Shown: piece by piece, positions 28,021 through 37,100 of the stretch
Numbering within the stretch: position 1 is the first letter of the stretch
Layout: each line of letters starts with the position of its first letter
Origin: Sphingobacteriia bacterium
GTDB taxonomy: Bacteria > Bacteroidota > Bacteroidia > Chitinophagales > Chitinophagaceae
Assembly: GCA_017304675.1 (NCBI GenBank)
Contig: JAFKLS010000016.1
Location: 62,001-126,000, forward strand
Length of the DNA stretch: 64,000 bases
Direction: 5' to 3'
The notes under the pieces: generated by a model
The model's database searches: none
Told to the model about the DNA's origin: nothing
What the model saw: the letters and a program-made list of their open reading frames with translations, nothing else
Translations under genes and position numbers: made by a program

Positions 28021-28950
28021 TTATAAGGTCTTTAAAACATCGTTCATATTTCTTACGGCATCTGCGCTTTTATTGAAAGCTGCCTGTTCTTCAGCAGACA
28101 GTTTAAAGTCTACTATCTTTTCCCAGCCGTTTCTTCCTAATACAACGGGAACAACCAAAGAAATATCAGATTGGCCATATTCACCTTCCAGGTAAACACC
28201 ACAAGAGATCAATTTCTTCTCATCGCGTAAAATGCTTTCAACCATAGCGGCAGTACCTGCACCCGGCGCATACCAGGCAGAAGTACCGATTAATTTAGTT
28301 AAAGTAGCACCACCCACCATTGTATCGGCAACAACTTTTGCTTGTTGCTCTTCGGTTAAGAAATGCGTTACAGGCGTACTGTTCCATGTTGCGTGTTTAA
28401 TTAATGGAATCATCGTTGTATCGCCATGACCACCAATAACCACTGCATTCAAATCAGCAGGAGAACAATTCAAAGCCTGACTTAAATAATACCTGAAACG
28501 GGCAGAATCTAATGCACCACCCATTCCTAAAATCCTGTTTTTAGGTAAGCCTGAAGTTTTCAGTGTTAAATAGTTCATTGTATCCATTGGATTAGACACA
28601 ACGATAATGATGGTGTTAGGCGAATGTTTTAAGATGTTTTCAGTAACGCTTTTTACAATGCCGGCATTTACACCAATCAATTCTTCACGTGTCATGCCCG
28701 GTTTGCGGGGTAGTCCTGAAGTGATCACTACCACGTCTGAATTTTCTGTAGCTGCATAATCGTTGGTAACGCCTTTAATTTTTGTATCGAAGCCCAGTAA
28801 TGCTGCAGTTTGCATCATATCTATCGATTTGCCTTCTGCAACACCTTCTTTAATGTCTAATAAAACCAGTTCGGTACATAATTCTTTACGGGCAATATTA
28901 TCGGCACAAGTGGCTCCTACAGCTCCTGCACCTACTACGGTAACTTTCAT
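28021..28950 (-). CDS. mdh: Malate dehydrogenase (lactate dehydrogenase-like type)
   Basis: Oxidises malate to oxaloacetate with NAD in the TCA cycle. The 309-residue protein has an N-terminal NAD motif (VVGAGAVGATCADNIA), the catalytic His motif GGHGDTTMIP, and substrate-binding Arg residues including GLPRKPGMTR. This places it in the LDH-like malate dehydrogenase group. I chose the ATG at 28950 (MKVTVVGAG). A promoter of the TAnnTTTG type lies upstream and a strong terminator downstream, so it is a single-gene unit. Confidence 0.95.
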   Translation of the reverse strand: MKVTVVGAGAVGATCADNIARKELCTELVLLDIKEGVAEGKSIDMMQTAALLGFDTKIKGVTNDYAATENSDVVVITSGLPRKPGMTREELIGVNAGIVKSVTENILKHSPNTIIIVVSNPMDTMNYLTLKTSGLPKNRILGMGGALDSARFRYYLSQALNCSPADLNAVVIGGHGDTTMIPLIKHATWNSTPVTHFLTEEQQAKVVADTMVGGATLTKLIGTSAWYAPGAGTAAMVESILRDEKKLISCGVYLEGEYGQSDISLVVPVVLGRNGWEKIVDFKLSAEEQAAFNKSADAVRNMNDVLKTL

Positions 28951-28992
28951 AAAAGAAAAATTTATGTGAGTGTTATTAAATGTTTGCGGTGG

Positions 28993-29000
28993 CAAAAGTA
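28993..29000 (-). promoter_or_regulatory. -7 promoter element of mdh
   Basis: TACTTTTG on the minus strand matches TAnnTTTG, about 43 bases before the mdh ATG. I found no well-spaced -33 TTG. Confidence 0.45.
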
Positions 29001-29054
29001 AATGAACTTAGCCGTATGCTTCTGCGAATTTTACCAAAAAAAGACAAAAACTGT

Positions 29055-29564
29055 TTATTGGATAAGTGAGATGAGTTCAGTGGCTTTTGCACCTTCTCTA
29101 AATTCTTTTATAAAAACACCCTGGGCGTTGTATACTGCAATAAAAGGTGTAAACTCTACACGAAAAAAAGCCGGGATAAAATATTTAGGATCTCTTCCGG
29201 CAATACAGTTGGTTAATTCTTTCAAATGGTATTTTTCGTAAAAAGCAAGTATTTCTTCTACCGGATGGTAGCTTACCCAAATAATATTTGCGTTGTTTAA
29301 ACTGTCTTTTGCTTTTACCAATTCTTTGGCTTCAAACTGGCAATGCCCGCAATCGGGGCTGAAGTATATAATAATGCTCGCTTTCCCTTTCTGAAGATTG
29401 TTGTTGGTAACCCAAACCGTGTCTGTTTGATTAACGGATTGAATTAATTTAAAAGGGGGGATCTGTAAGTTTTTAAGATAAGGTAAGGAAGAATCTTTAG
29501 GTTGCGTTTGTGCAAAAGCAAACAAACAAAAGCAAAAACTTATTGTTAGCAAACATGTTTTCAT
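29055..29564 (-). CDS. Secreted thioredoxin-fold protein with CGHC motif
   Basis: A 169-residue protein with a signal peptide (about 1-18, FCLFAFAQ) and a thioredoxin-like domain carrying SPDCGHCQFEAKEL, a CxxC site with His as in DsbA- or TlpA-type oxidoreductases. VEFTPFIAVYN, with the cis-Pro position (TP), is preserved. It is expected to act on disulfides in the periplasm. It follows the MlaF-like gene by two bases, so the two are co-transcribed, although the functional link is not obvious. Specificity is unknown. Confidence 0.85.
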   Translation of the reverse strand: MKTCLLTISFCFCLFAFAQTQPKDSSLPYLKNLQIPPFKLIQSVNQTDTVWVTNNNLQKGKASIIIYFSPDCGHCQFEAKELVKAKDSLNNANIIWVSYHPVEEILAFYEKYHLKELTNCIAGRDPKYFIPAFFRVEFTPFIAVYNAQGVFIKEFREGAKATELISLIQ

Positions 29565-29566
29565 AA

Positions 29567-30349
29567 CTATTCTTTTTTACTGGCTTCTGCTTCTATCATG
29601 CGCATTTGTTTGGCATCCTGTAAAAACTCAGAAGCAAATATGAAATTATTGAGTAGCTGATCTTTACTGAAAATAATGTCTTTATTGGTTCCTTCCCATT
29701 GTTTTTTACCCTGGTGCAGGTAAACAATATGATCTCCTATTTCCATAACACTATTCATATCGTGTGTTACAACAATGGTAGTAATCTGGTAATCGGTTGT
29801 GATTTCTTTAATAAGCTTGTCTATCAATAAAGAAGTTTGCGGGTCTAAGCCGCTATTGGGCTCATCGCAAAAAAGGTATTTGGGATTTAATACAATAGCC
29901 CTGGCAATACCTACACGTTTTTTCATGCCACCGCTTATTTCTGCAGGGTATTTTTTATTGGCGTCTTTCAGGTTTACCCGATCCAGTACTTCGTTTACCC
30001 TTTGCTTTTTTTGTTGATAATTCCATTTGGTAAACATATCTAACGGAAACATTACGTTTTGTTCAACCGTCATGCTATCAAACAAAGCACTTCCCTGAAA
30101 CAGCATACCTATTTGTTGGCGCAACTGTTTCCTCTCGTCTTCATTCATCTGCAGCATATTGGTACCGTTGTACAGTATTTCGCCCTCATCAGGAGTAAAT
30201 AATCCTACCATGCATTTGGTTAAAACGGTTTTACCGCTACCGCTGGTACCAATAACGAGATTGCATTTGCCGGTTTCCAGCACTGCTGAAATATTTTCCA
30301 GGATAACCTTTTCGCCAAAAGATTTTTTTATGTTGGTGATCTGAATCAT
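29567..30349 (-). CDS. ABC transporter ATP-binding protein, MlaF-like
   Basis: A 260-residue ABC ATPase. It has a Walker A motif (GTSGSGKT, about 34-41), signature ISGGMKKR, Walker B YLFCDEPNSGLD and a switch His in VVTHDMN. The MKKR form of the signature and the length fit MlaF, the ATPase of the Mla/MCE phospholipid transporter that keeps the outer membrane asymmetric. The matching MlaE-type permease is 29 kb away at 59598. The start codon abuts a CCCCTAACCCCTAAAGGGG repeat. The gene lies between lysA and the CGHC protein gene. Confidence 0.88.
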   Translation of the reverse strand: MIQITNIKKSFGEKVILENISAVLETGKCNLVIGTSGSGKTVLTKCMVGLFTPDEGEILYNGTNMLQMNEDERKQLRQQIGMLFQGSALFDSMTVEQNVMFPLDMFTKWNYQQKKQRVNEVLDRVNLKDANKKYPAEISGGMKKRVGIARAIVLNPKYLFCDEPNSGLDPQTSLLIDKLIKEITTDYQITTIVVTHDMNSVMEIGDHIVYLHQGKKQWEGTNKDIIFSKDQLLNNFIFASEFLQDAKQMRMIEAEASKKE

Positions 30350-30350
30350 A

Positions 30351-30370
30351 CCCCTAACCCCTAAAGGGGA
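30351..30370. repeat. CCCCT/AGGGG repeat against the start of the MlaF-like gene
   Basis: CCCCTAACCCCTAAAGGGGA begins two bases upstream of the ATG on the minus strand and can form a CCCCT/AGGGG hairpin. A near-identical copy occurs at 44319-44338, just upstream of the scpB start. It places an AGGGG string next to the start codon, which might serve as a ribosome binding site. Confidence 0.6.
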
Positions 30371-30380
30371 ATATTTTGTT

Positions 30381-31595
30381 TTATAATGATGATAATTCTA
30401 TTTGATTTTTCAACAAATCTTCAAACACATCTCTCTTTCGTATTAAATGTAATTCATTATTTTTCACCAGTACTTCTGCCGGTTTAAATCTGCTGTTAAA
30501 GTTGCTGCTCATTTCAAACCCGTAAGCGCCGGCATTGTAAAAAACAAGATAATCGCCTTCTCTTACTTCATTCAGTTTTCTATCCCAAGCAAAAGTGTCT
30601 GTTTCGCAGATATTGCCTACAACCGCATAGTGTTTTTCTTCACCGCCGGGGTTGCTGATATTTTGAATGCGGTGATAAGAATCGTAAAACATGGGGCGTA
30701 TTAAATGATTAAACCCACTGTTTATGCCTGCAAAAGTAATGGCCTCTGTTTCTTTAATAACATTTACCTGTGTAAGCAGGTAACCACATTCGCTTACCAT
30801 GAATTTACCTGGCTCGAACCAAACCTGTAAAGGCCGGTGATACGGGTGGCTGTTGAAAGCTTCTTTTACTTTTTCTGCAAGCAGTTCAATATCGGTAGAG
30901 GCGTCGCCTTTTTTATAGGGCACTTTAAATCCCCCGCCCAGGTCTACAAATTCAAGTTCTTTAAAATGTGGAATAATATCAAACAACACTTCAATGCCTT
31001 TTACAAATACTTCCACGTCTTTTATTTCACTTCCCGTATGAATGTGCAGGTCTTTAATATGCAAATTGTTTTGTTCAACCAGTTTTAAAATTTCCGGCAA
31101 TTGATCTACAGGGATACCGAATTTACTTTTATCGTGCCCGGTTGAGATCTTTAAATTACCTCCTGCCATAATATTGGGGCGAAGGCGTATGCCAACAGGA
31201 TAATCATGCCCGAATTTTTTACCGAATTTTTCCAAGTTAGAAAGGCTGTCTATGTTGATATGCACACCCAGGTTTTTGGCTTCTTCAATCTCTTCAAATG
31301 CTATTCCGTTAGAAGTATACAAAACATTAGAGGGAGGGAACCCTGCATGCAAAGCAAGTTTCACTTCATTAATAGAACTGCAATCAACATTGGCGCCAAT
31401 GGTTTTAATATGCTTTAAGATATTAATATTTGTTAGAGCCTTACATGCATAAAAAAACTTAACATCCGATTTGGAAAATGCAGCTGTTAAACGATTGAAT
31501 TGTTCCGTTATTTTTTCGGCATGATACACATATAAGGGTGTACCGAATTGTTGTGCAGCTTGTAATAATATTTCGTTGCTCAATTGTTCTGACAT
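30381..31595 (-). CDS. lysA: Diaminopimelate decarboxylase
   Basis: Last step of lysine synthesis: meso-diaminopimelate to lysine, PLP-dependent. The 404-residue protein has the PLP-Lys motif FFYACKALTN, HIHTGSEI, the glycine loop VDLGGGFKVPY, a substrate-site ICETDTFA motif (Cys, Glu), and NAGAYGFEMSSNFN near the C-terminus. I chose the ATG at 31595 (MSEQLSNEIL); the longer frame runs into a low-complexity repeat spacer. It is followed by the MlaF-like gene on the same strand. Confidence 0.94.
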   Translation of the reverse strand: MSEQLSNEILLQAAQQFGTPLYVYHAEKITEQFNRLTAAFSKSDVKFFYACKALTNINILKHIKTIGANVDCSSINEVKLALHAGFPPSNVLYTSNGIAFEEIEEAKNLGVHINIDSLSNLEKFGKKFGHDYPVGIRLRPNIMAGGNLKISTGHDKSKFGIPVDQLPEILKLVEQNNLHIKDLHIHTGSEIKDVEVFVKGIEVLFDIIPHFKELEFVDLGGGFKVPYKKGDASTDIELLAEKVKEAFNSHPYHRPLQVWFEPGKFMVSECGYLLTQVNVIKETEAITFAGINSGFNHLIRPMFYDSYHRIQNISNPGGEEKHYAVVGNICETDTFAWDRKLNEVREGDYLVFYNAGAYGFEMSSNFNSRFKPAEVLVKNNELHLIRKRDVFEDLLKNQIELSSL

Positions 31596-32045
31596 GCTGC
31601 GAAGATAATGAACAGGGAATAATGAACAGGCAATAGGCAATGAACAATGAACAATTAAGAATTAATAATGAATAACAGGCAATAGGCAAATTTGGAAATG
31701 ATGAACCCAGTACTGGCCACTACCTACTCCCCACTCGCGATTTATCTACTTTCCATTATCCATTCTCAATTCCTTGTTCCTTCCTTTTCATGAACTCTAT
31801 ACGGCTTATGTAGGACTTTAGTAGGGAGGATGGGGGAAGAGACAATAATCTTCTTCATGGCATTTATCACCGCAAAAATAGATGCATAAATACTGTTATA
31901 AATTGGGTATGCCTGCAAAGAATTGTTTTAGGTTCATACTGCAATTGCGCAGGATATGCCGAAAACCTGTAGAAAAGAGTAGGCATCAATTTTTATGTAT
32001 TAAAAGCTTTTATTGCTTTTCAAGATTGCAAAAGCATACTAGTTT
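31596..32045. other. Gene-free spacer with short-word repeats
   Basis: About 450 bases with no convincing gene. From about 31608 to 31690 there are near-tandem short words (variants of AATGAACA, GGCAATA and AATTAAGAATTAAT), a pattern found in other spacers here. At 32015-32038 is a small inverted repeat (TGCTTTT / AAAAGCA) just ahead of the small secreted-protein gene. I see no tRNA, riboswitch or named RNA. Confidence 0.6.
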
Positions 32046-32345
32046 ATGAAGAAATTCAAATGGCTTTTAAGTGCAATTATTATTCTGGCTGCTGCGGCAT
32101 TTACTTATGCTTTTACACCTGCAAAACATGCAGTGCCAAAACAAAAATTTAACCAGCATTGGCAATTCAATGGTACGACAGTTGGGGAAGAAAGTGACCC
32201 CTCTAAATACAGCCTTATTATCGGATCAGATCCTGGATGTGATGGTTTTGGGCTGTATTGTGTAATAGATGCACCAGCTGACCCTGATAATGAGAACCAA
32301 CCCGATCTCAGCCAGTTTTCTGTAGTAGCAACAAGAACACCGTAG
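32046..32345 (+). CDS. Small secreted protein, DUF6520-like
   Basis: A 99-residue protein with an N-terminal membrane or signal segment (residues 5-24, WLLSAIIILAAAAFTYAF) and an acidic remainder with two Cys (GSDPGCDGFGLYC) that could form a disulfide. Size and layout resemble the small DUF6520-type exported proteins of Bacteroidota, but I recognise this only loosely. It stands alone with a promoter-sized gap and a bidirectional terminator after it. It lies next to the SusD/SusC pair but in the opposite direction. Confidence 0.6.
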   Translation: MKKFKWLLSAIIILAAAAFTYAFTPAKHAVPKQKFNQHWQFNGTTVGEESDPSKYSLIIGSDPGCDGFGLYCVIDAPADPDNENQPDLSQFSVVATRTP

Positions 32346-32367
32346 TTCAAAATGGAGATTCTTAAAG

Positions 32368-32394
32368 AGAGCCGCAAATAAATTTTGCGGCTCT
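32368..32394. terminator. Bidirectional terminator
   Basis: Arms AGAGCCGCAAA and TTTGCGGCTCT form an exact stem between the small secreted-protein gene and the convergent SusD gene. Confidence 0.75.
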
Positions 32395-32400
32395 TAACTA

Positions 32401-33729
32401 CTAATAGGGGTTTTGCTCTATGCCTGTTATATTGATTACATTAACAGGGATTTGCATAACGTAATGAAGATCATTAGGCAACAAAGTATAAGTTGAGCCA
32501 TTAATGAATTTAGTGATTGTAGTTGCCCATTGAAGCTCTTGATTTAATCTTCTCAAGTCAGTCCATCTTAATCCACGCATTAATAATTCCTTTCTTCTTT
32601 CAGTTAATATTTTAGATAAAGCATCTGTTGCATCTGTAGCTGTAACTGGAATGAATGTCCCAGTTTTCCATCTTTTAATGAGTAATGTATTCAGATCGGT
32701 TAACGCAGCATTGGTATTGCCGCTTCTTGCAAAACATTCTGCTCTGATTAAATACATTTCATCCGTTGCCAACCCATTATATTTATCACCATTGCCATCG
32801 TATGTTCCTTTAAAAGCATAGGTACCATTGCCATTGTCTTTGAAGAAAATCGTTTTCCTCAGATCATTTGCAGAGTAAGATCTGTATAATCCACTATCCA
32901 TTTTAGCTAATGATTGACCAATGGCTCCTGCTCCATTCAGTGCACAATGAAAAAGGTCTTCAACATTAAAGCTTGCAATAGGTGTTGTTGCAGAAGCATT
33001 CAATGTATTGTAATCCATGAGTGTATTATTCAGCTGTAAAGAACTATCTGCATACAACCACGCATTAGAATAATCACGCATCGACAGATATATTCTTGAC
33101 AATAATGCATAGGCCGCTCCTTTGGAAGGCCTTGTTTTGTATAATTGATTTACGGGTAGTAAACCAATTGCTTTTTTCAGATCAGTGATTACCTGTTGAT
33201 AGCATACTTCTATATTATTCCTGATGGTTGGTGTATTGATATCAGGTGATAGTTTTAAAGGAATGCCTGCTTGCAATGCAGCACTATCTTTTTTATACGG
33301 TTTTGCAAACACTTGCAACAGCTCATAAAAAGAAAAAGAGCGAAAAAACAATGCCTGCCCTTTTACATTATCGGTACCATTAATATTGTTCACATGATCC
33401 AATACCACATTGGCATAATAAGTAACAATATAGGGTAATGACCAATCGTTTTGATCAATATCGCTGTAGACATCTTTGCCCCAGATATAGATATTTTTTT
33501 CAGTAGTAGTTCTACCATTATAGTCAGCAGTTAATAAGTAAATATTATCTGCGGCCAGTTCTGTTGCAAAAGGGTAACAACGACTCATTCTCGTAGTATT
33601 ATCCAATATTGCCTGTAAGTCCTGAACAGTAGAAGGTACAACAAGGCTAGTATCCGGTTTGGTATCAAGGTATTTTTCACAGCTGCAGCAGGTGATGCAT
33701 AACAGCAGGTAAATGATTGTTTTTTTCAT
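32401..33729 (-). CDS. RagB/SusD family outer-membrane nutrient-binding lipoprotein
   Basis: A 442-residue lipoprotein (signal segment with CITCCSC, then EKYLDTKPD, the classic SusD start). The helical TPR-like fold is suggested by FYELLQVFAKPY, AYALLSRIYLSMRDY and, near the C-terminus, RRKELLMRGLRWTDLRRLN. SusD proteins bind glycans or peptides at the surface and cap a SusC transporter. It follows the SusC gene on the same strand but with a 463-base repeat-filled spacer, so coupling is looser than usual. No carbohydrate-degrading enzyme is adjacent, so the ligand might be a peptide or metal complex (inference). Confidence 0.92.
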   Translation of the reverse strand: MKKTIIYLLLCITCCSCEKYLDTKPDTSLVVPSTVQDLQAILDNTTRMSRCYPFATELAADNIYLLTADYNGRTTTEKNIYIWGKDVYSDIDQNDWSLPYIVTYYANVVLDHVNNINGTDNVKGQALFFRSFSFYELLQVFAKPYKKDSAALQAGIPLKLSPDINTPTIRNNIEVCYQQVITDLKKAIGLLPVNQLYKTRPSKGAAYALLSRIYLSMRDYSNAWLYADSSLQLNNTLMDYNTLNASATTPIASFNVEDLFHCALNGAGAIGQSLAKMDSGLYRSYSANDLRKTIFFKDNGNGTYAFKGTYDGNGDKYNGLATDEMYLIRAECFARSGNTNAALTDLNTLLIKRWKTGTFIPVTATDATDALSKILTERRKELLMRGLRWTDLRRLNQELQWATTITKFINGSTYTLLPNDLHYVMQIPVNVINITGIEQNPY

Positions 33730-34192
33730 GTTATGATTTTTATTAATTATTTTTTTTTGTTTGTCATTCTGAACTTGATTCAGAATCTCCTTTTGATTTA
33801 GTTTTTTACTGATAGCCTTAAGGCATCTTTTTTCCTTTTTTTTCTTTTTCGCTCATAGCCGCGGGGCAATTTTCTTTACTTTCTTTTTTCTTGATAAAAA
33901 AGAAACAAAAAATCAAGACTGCTGAAAAGTTTTGATAAAGACTACTGCTTACTGCGCTAAGAAAATAAACTCGTCGCTTCGCTCCTCAAACAGCATTTTC
34001 TTTATCGCTCCGTTCGCATTGCTTTATAGCAAAACTTTTCAGAGGTCAGTTGTTTGAATCGTCATTTCGAACGAAGTGAGAAATCTCTCGCCCATAGTAG
34101 ATGCTAATAGAGATTTCTCAGTCGTTACACTCCTTTGAAATGACGTTATTGATTGAGATAAAAGCATTTTTGACTATTGTTCTTTGATTTCA
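33730..34192. repeat. Repeat-filled spacer between SusC and SusD genes
   Basis: No gene. At 33763-33788 is a 26-base repeat beginning GTCATTCTGAAC and identical to 38195-38220. At 33846-33867 is a 22-base repeat with CTCATAGCCGCGGGG, identical to 37916-37937. At 34059-34146 is an imperfect palindrome with GTCATTTCGAAC at one end and GAAATGACG at the other, including AGAAATCTCT and AGAGATTTCT. All belong to short dispersed families of the type common in Bacteroidota chromosomes. Confidence 0.7.
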
Positions 34193-37100
34193 TTAAAACT
34201 GAATTCTGCAACCAATTGCTACAGTTTTGGGTAAAGGGAAACCTGCAGAAGGATAATCAGGGTCTAAACCTGATCGATTTGCTTTCCATAATAAACCAAG
34301 GTTATTTAAGTATGCATATAGCTGAACGCTTTTGAAAAGTTTGTTTGCAGCAAGCATTTTTGAATCAAATTGGTATGATACTGAAATATCCTGTAATCTG
34401 ATATGGTCTCCTTTTTCCACCAATACGGAAGAATAATTGTAAAATGTTTCCCTATTGCTATTGCTTATTGGATAAATGAATGACGGCACCTGCGTAAAAG
34501 ATTCGTCGCCCGGTTGCTGCCAGCGTTTGTTATAATCCGGATGTCCTCTCCATTGAGAAAGCAGTGTTGAATAATTAATGGAAGAACGCAGGAAATAATA
34601 ATCCAATTTAAAAGCGATATTGAAAGACAGGCTCCACTGTTTATAACTAAAACTGTTGCGTACTGACCCAAAATATAGCGGTGTGGCAGAACCATGATAG
34701 TTTAGTTGATCTACAGATGCATTTACGATATTGGTATAGTCTTTACTGATCTGGCCATTTAAATAGCCTCTGGGATCACCAGTTAATGAGTCAAGACCTG
34801 CCCAGCGATAACTATATACTGCATACAGAGGTCTGCCCACTACGGGATTTACCAATGTGCCGCTGCCAACATAAGAGGCGGCTGTTGTAGCCGATGCATT
34901 GTATTGAGTAACCTTGCTGCTGTTATAATTAAAGATAACTGTAGTATTCCAACCGAAACGGCCTCTTAGGTTTTGAGTAGTGATATTGATATCAATTCCT
35001 TTTCCACTCATATTGGCCACATTGCCTTTGTAAGCAAAAGCTGTTTGTGCAGGATTGAGCACGCCCAAAGTAGGATCTAAAGCTGCCTGACCAATAAGGT
35101 CATAACCGTTTTTTAAATAATAATCGGCCGAACCGCTAATGCGACCACTTAGAATTGCAAAATCAATACCGGCATTAAATACAGCTGTTTTCTCCCATCG
35201 GAGGTCATTATTAGGCGGATTCTGTAAAACACCATAAGGCAAACCCGTGTAGGGTGCATTATTGCTGTATTTGAAAGTGCTTACCGCAGCTACCGTATTA
35301 TCAACGTTTCCATTATAGCCGTATGTAATTCTCAGTTTCAGAAGGGGTACTGATGCATTGTGAAAAAAATGCTCCTTATTAATATTCCAAGCTATTCCGG
35401 CAGACCACAAGGGTACTGCTTTTTGATTGCTGCTCACACCAAATAAATTGGAAGCATCCTTCCTTGCACTAATAGATAACAGATATTTTTTCTGATAGCT
35501 GAATGCCGCATTAAAATAGCCCGATACATATCTCAGTTGAGTTTCTGAGAAACTACCCGGATTAGGGATCAGTTGAGATGCAGATATGTTGCCATATATC
35601 GGCTGCAAGTCAACCCAGTTTACATTGCCATAAGTCAGCGTTCCCGCATTATAACCATAGGTTCTGTATAAGCTGCTGTTATTTTTAACTTCTTTTACTT
35701 CAAAACCTCCCAACATCGTCAGTTCCTGTTCTTTTCTCCATGCCTGATGATAGTTCATCTGTGCTCTGCCTGATTGTGAAAGCATTTCAGTGAAAGTTGC
35801 ATCCAGTATGCTACCCTGCGGTACTGCATATTTTACCTGGCCAGCACTAATTTGGGAAAAGAGATTAATCAAATTTCTGGAGAGATAAGTATTGGCGTTA
35901 TACAGATTCCTTGTATTACCGTTTTGTTTTTCATATCTATATAAAACAGAGATATTGAAATGCTGGTTTATCCTGTAGTTTAATCCTGCCTGTAGCATTA
36001 AATCATTTTGTTTATACCGATTATTGGCCATATTAATCTCATCCAGAACACGATATTTCCAATCTAATAATTTACCGCCACCGGCAGTGTCAAGATAAGC
36101 TTGCCTGTAATCTTTTGGCGTGGCCAATGCTATGCCGTTAGAGTCTGCCAACTGTGCATAAGGATATAAATTTTTCCCCGTAGGGTTGCCCATACTGCTA
36201 CCGCTATTATTATTATCCTTCTGTATTTGTGCCCATCCCAACTGCATTGCAAATTCCAGTCCTTTGGCTATCATAAAACTGTTGTTTAGCTGAAGACTGA
36301 TACGTTGAGATCCATTTCTTACTAAATAATCAGTATTACGGTCATAGCCCGCAGAAAGAGCATAATGATACTTTTCTGCGCCACCACTATAACGTAAAGA
36401 GAACTGACGGTTAACTGAATTTCGATATACATATTTCTCAAAATCATTTCTTACATCATTTTTCTTTAATGCTTCTATTTGTGCATCTGCTACAGAAGCT
36501 GGTATGCTTCCTGCTTTTTTAGCTGCTAATAATTCTACTACGGGTGACAGTACCGGGCGATTAGTGGTATTGTTAATGGCAGAATTATAATAGCCTTTAT
36601 CGAAAGCAAATTGCTCAACAGCAATAAAATCTTCTGAGCGCAAAAAAGGTGCATAATATAAGTTAGGTTTGCTGCCTACTGTAATATTTGCGTTGAGTTC
36701 AACTACTGGTTTCTTATTGTATTGCCCCTTTTTGGTTGTAATAACAATAACGCCGTTAGCAGCCCGAACGCCCCAAATTGAAGCGGCAGCCGCATCTTTT
36801 AATATGGTGATATTCTCTACATCGTTGGGATTGATATTATTTATATCGCCATCGTAAGGAAAATTGTCCAGCACAATCAGCGGTGCGGCATTTGCATAAA
36901 TCGTTGAAAGCCCATGTATGCTAATAGATTGGTTATTGTTTCTCCTGTCAAAATACACACTGCTTATATTTTCCAATCGGGATAAGATATCTGAGCTTAC
37001 TCTGTTATTCAGTAATTTCTGATCTATTTTTTCAAAACTACCTGTTACTCTTTCTTTAGGAATGGTTTGATAACCTGTATTGACCGTTACATTCTGAAGC

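Noticed and set aside
31596..32045. Lysine riboswitch upstream of lysA
   Set aside because: No conserved lysine-element core is visible; the sequence is short-word repeat.
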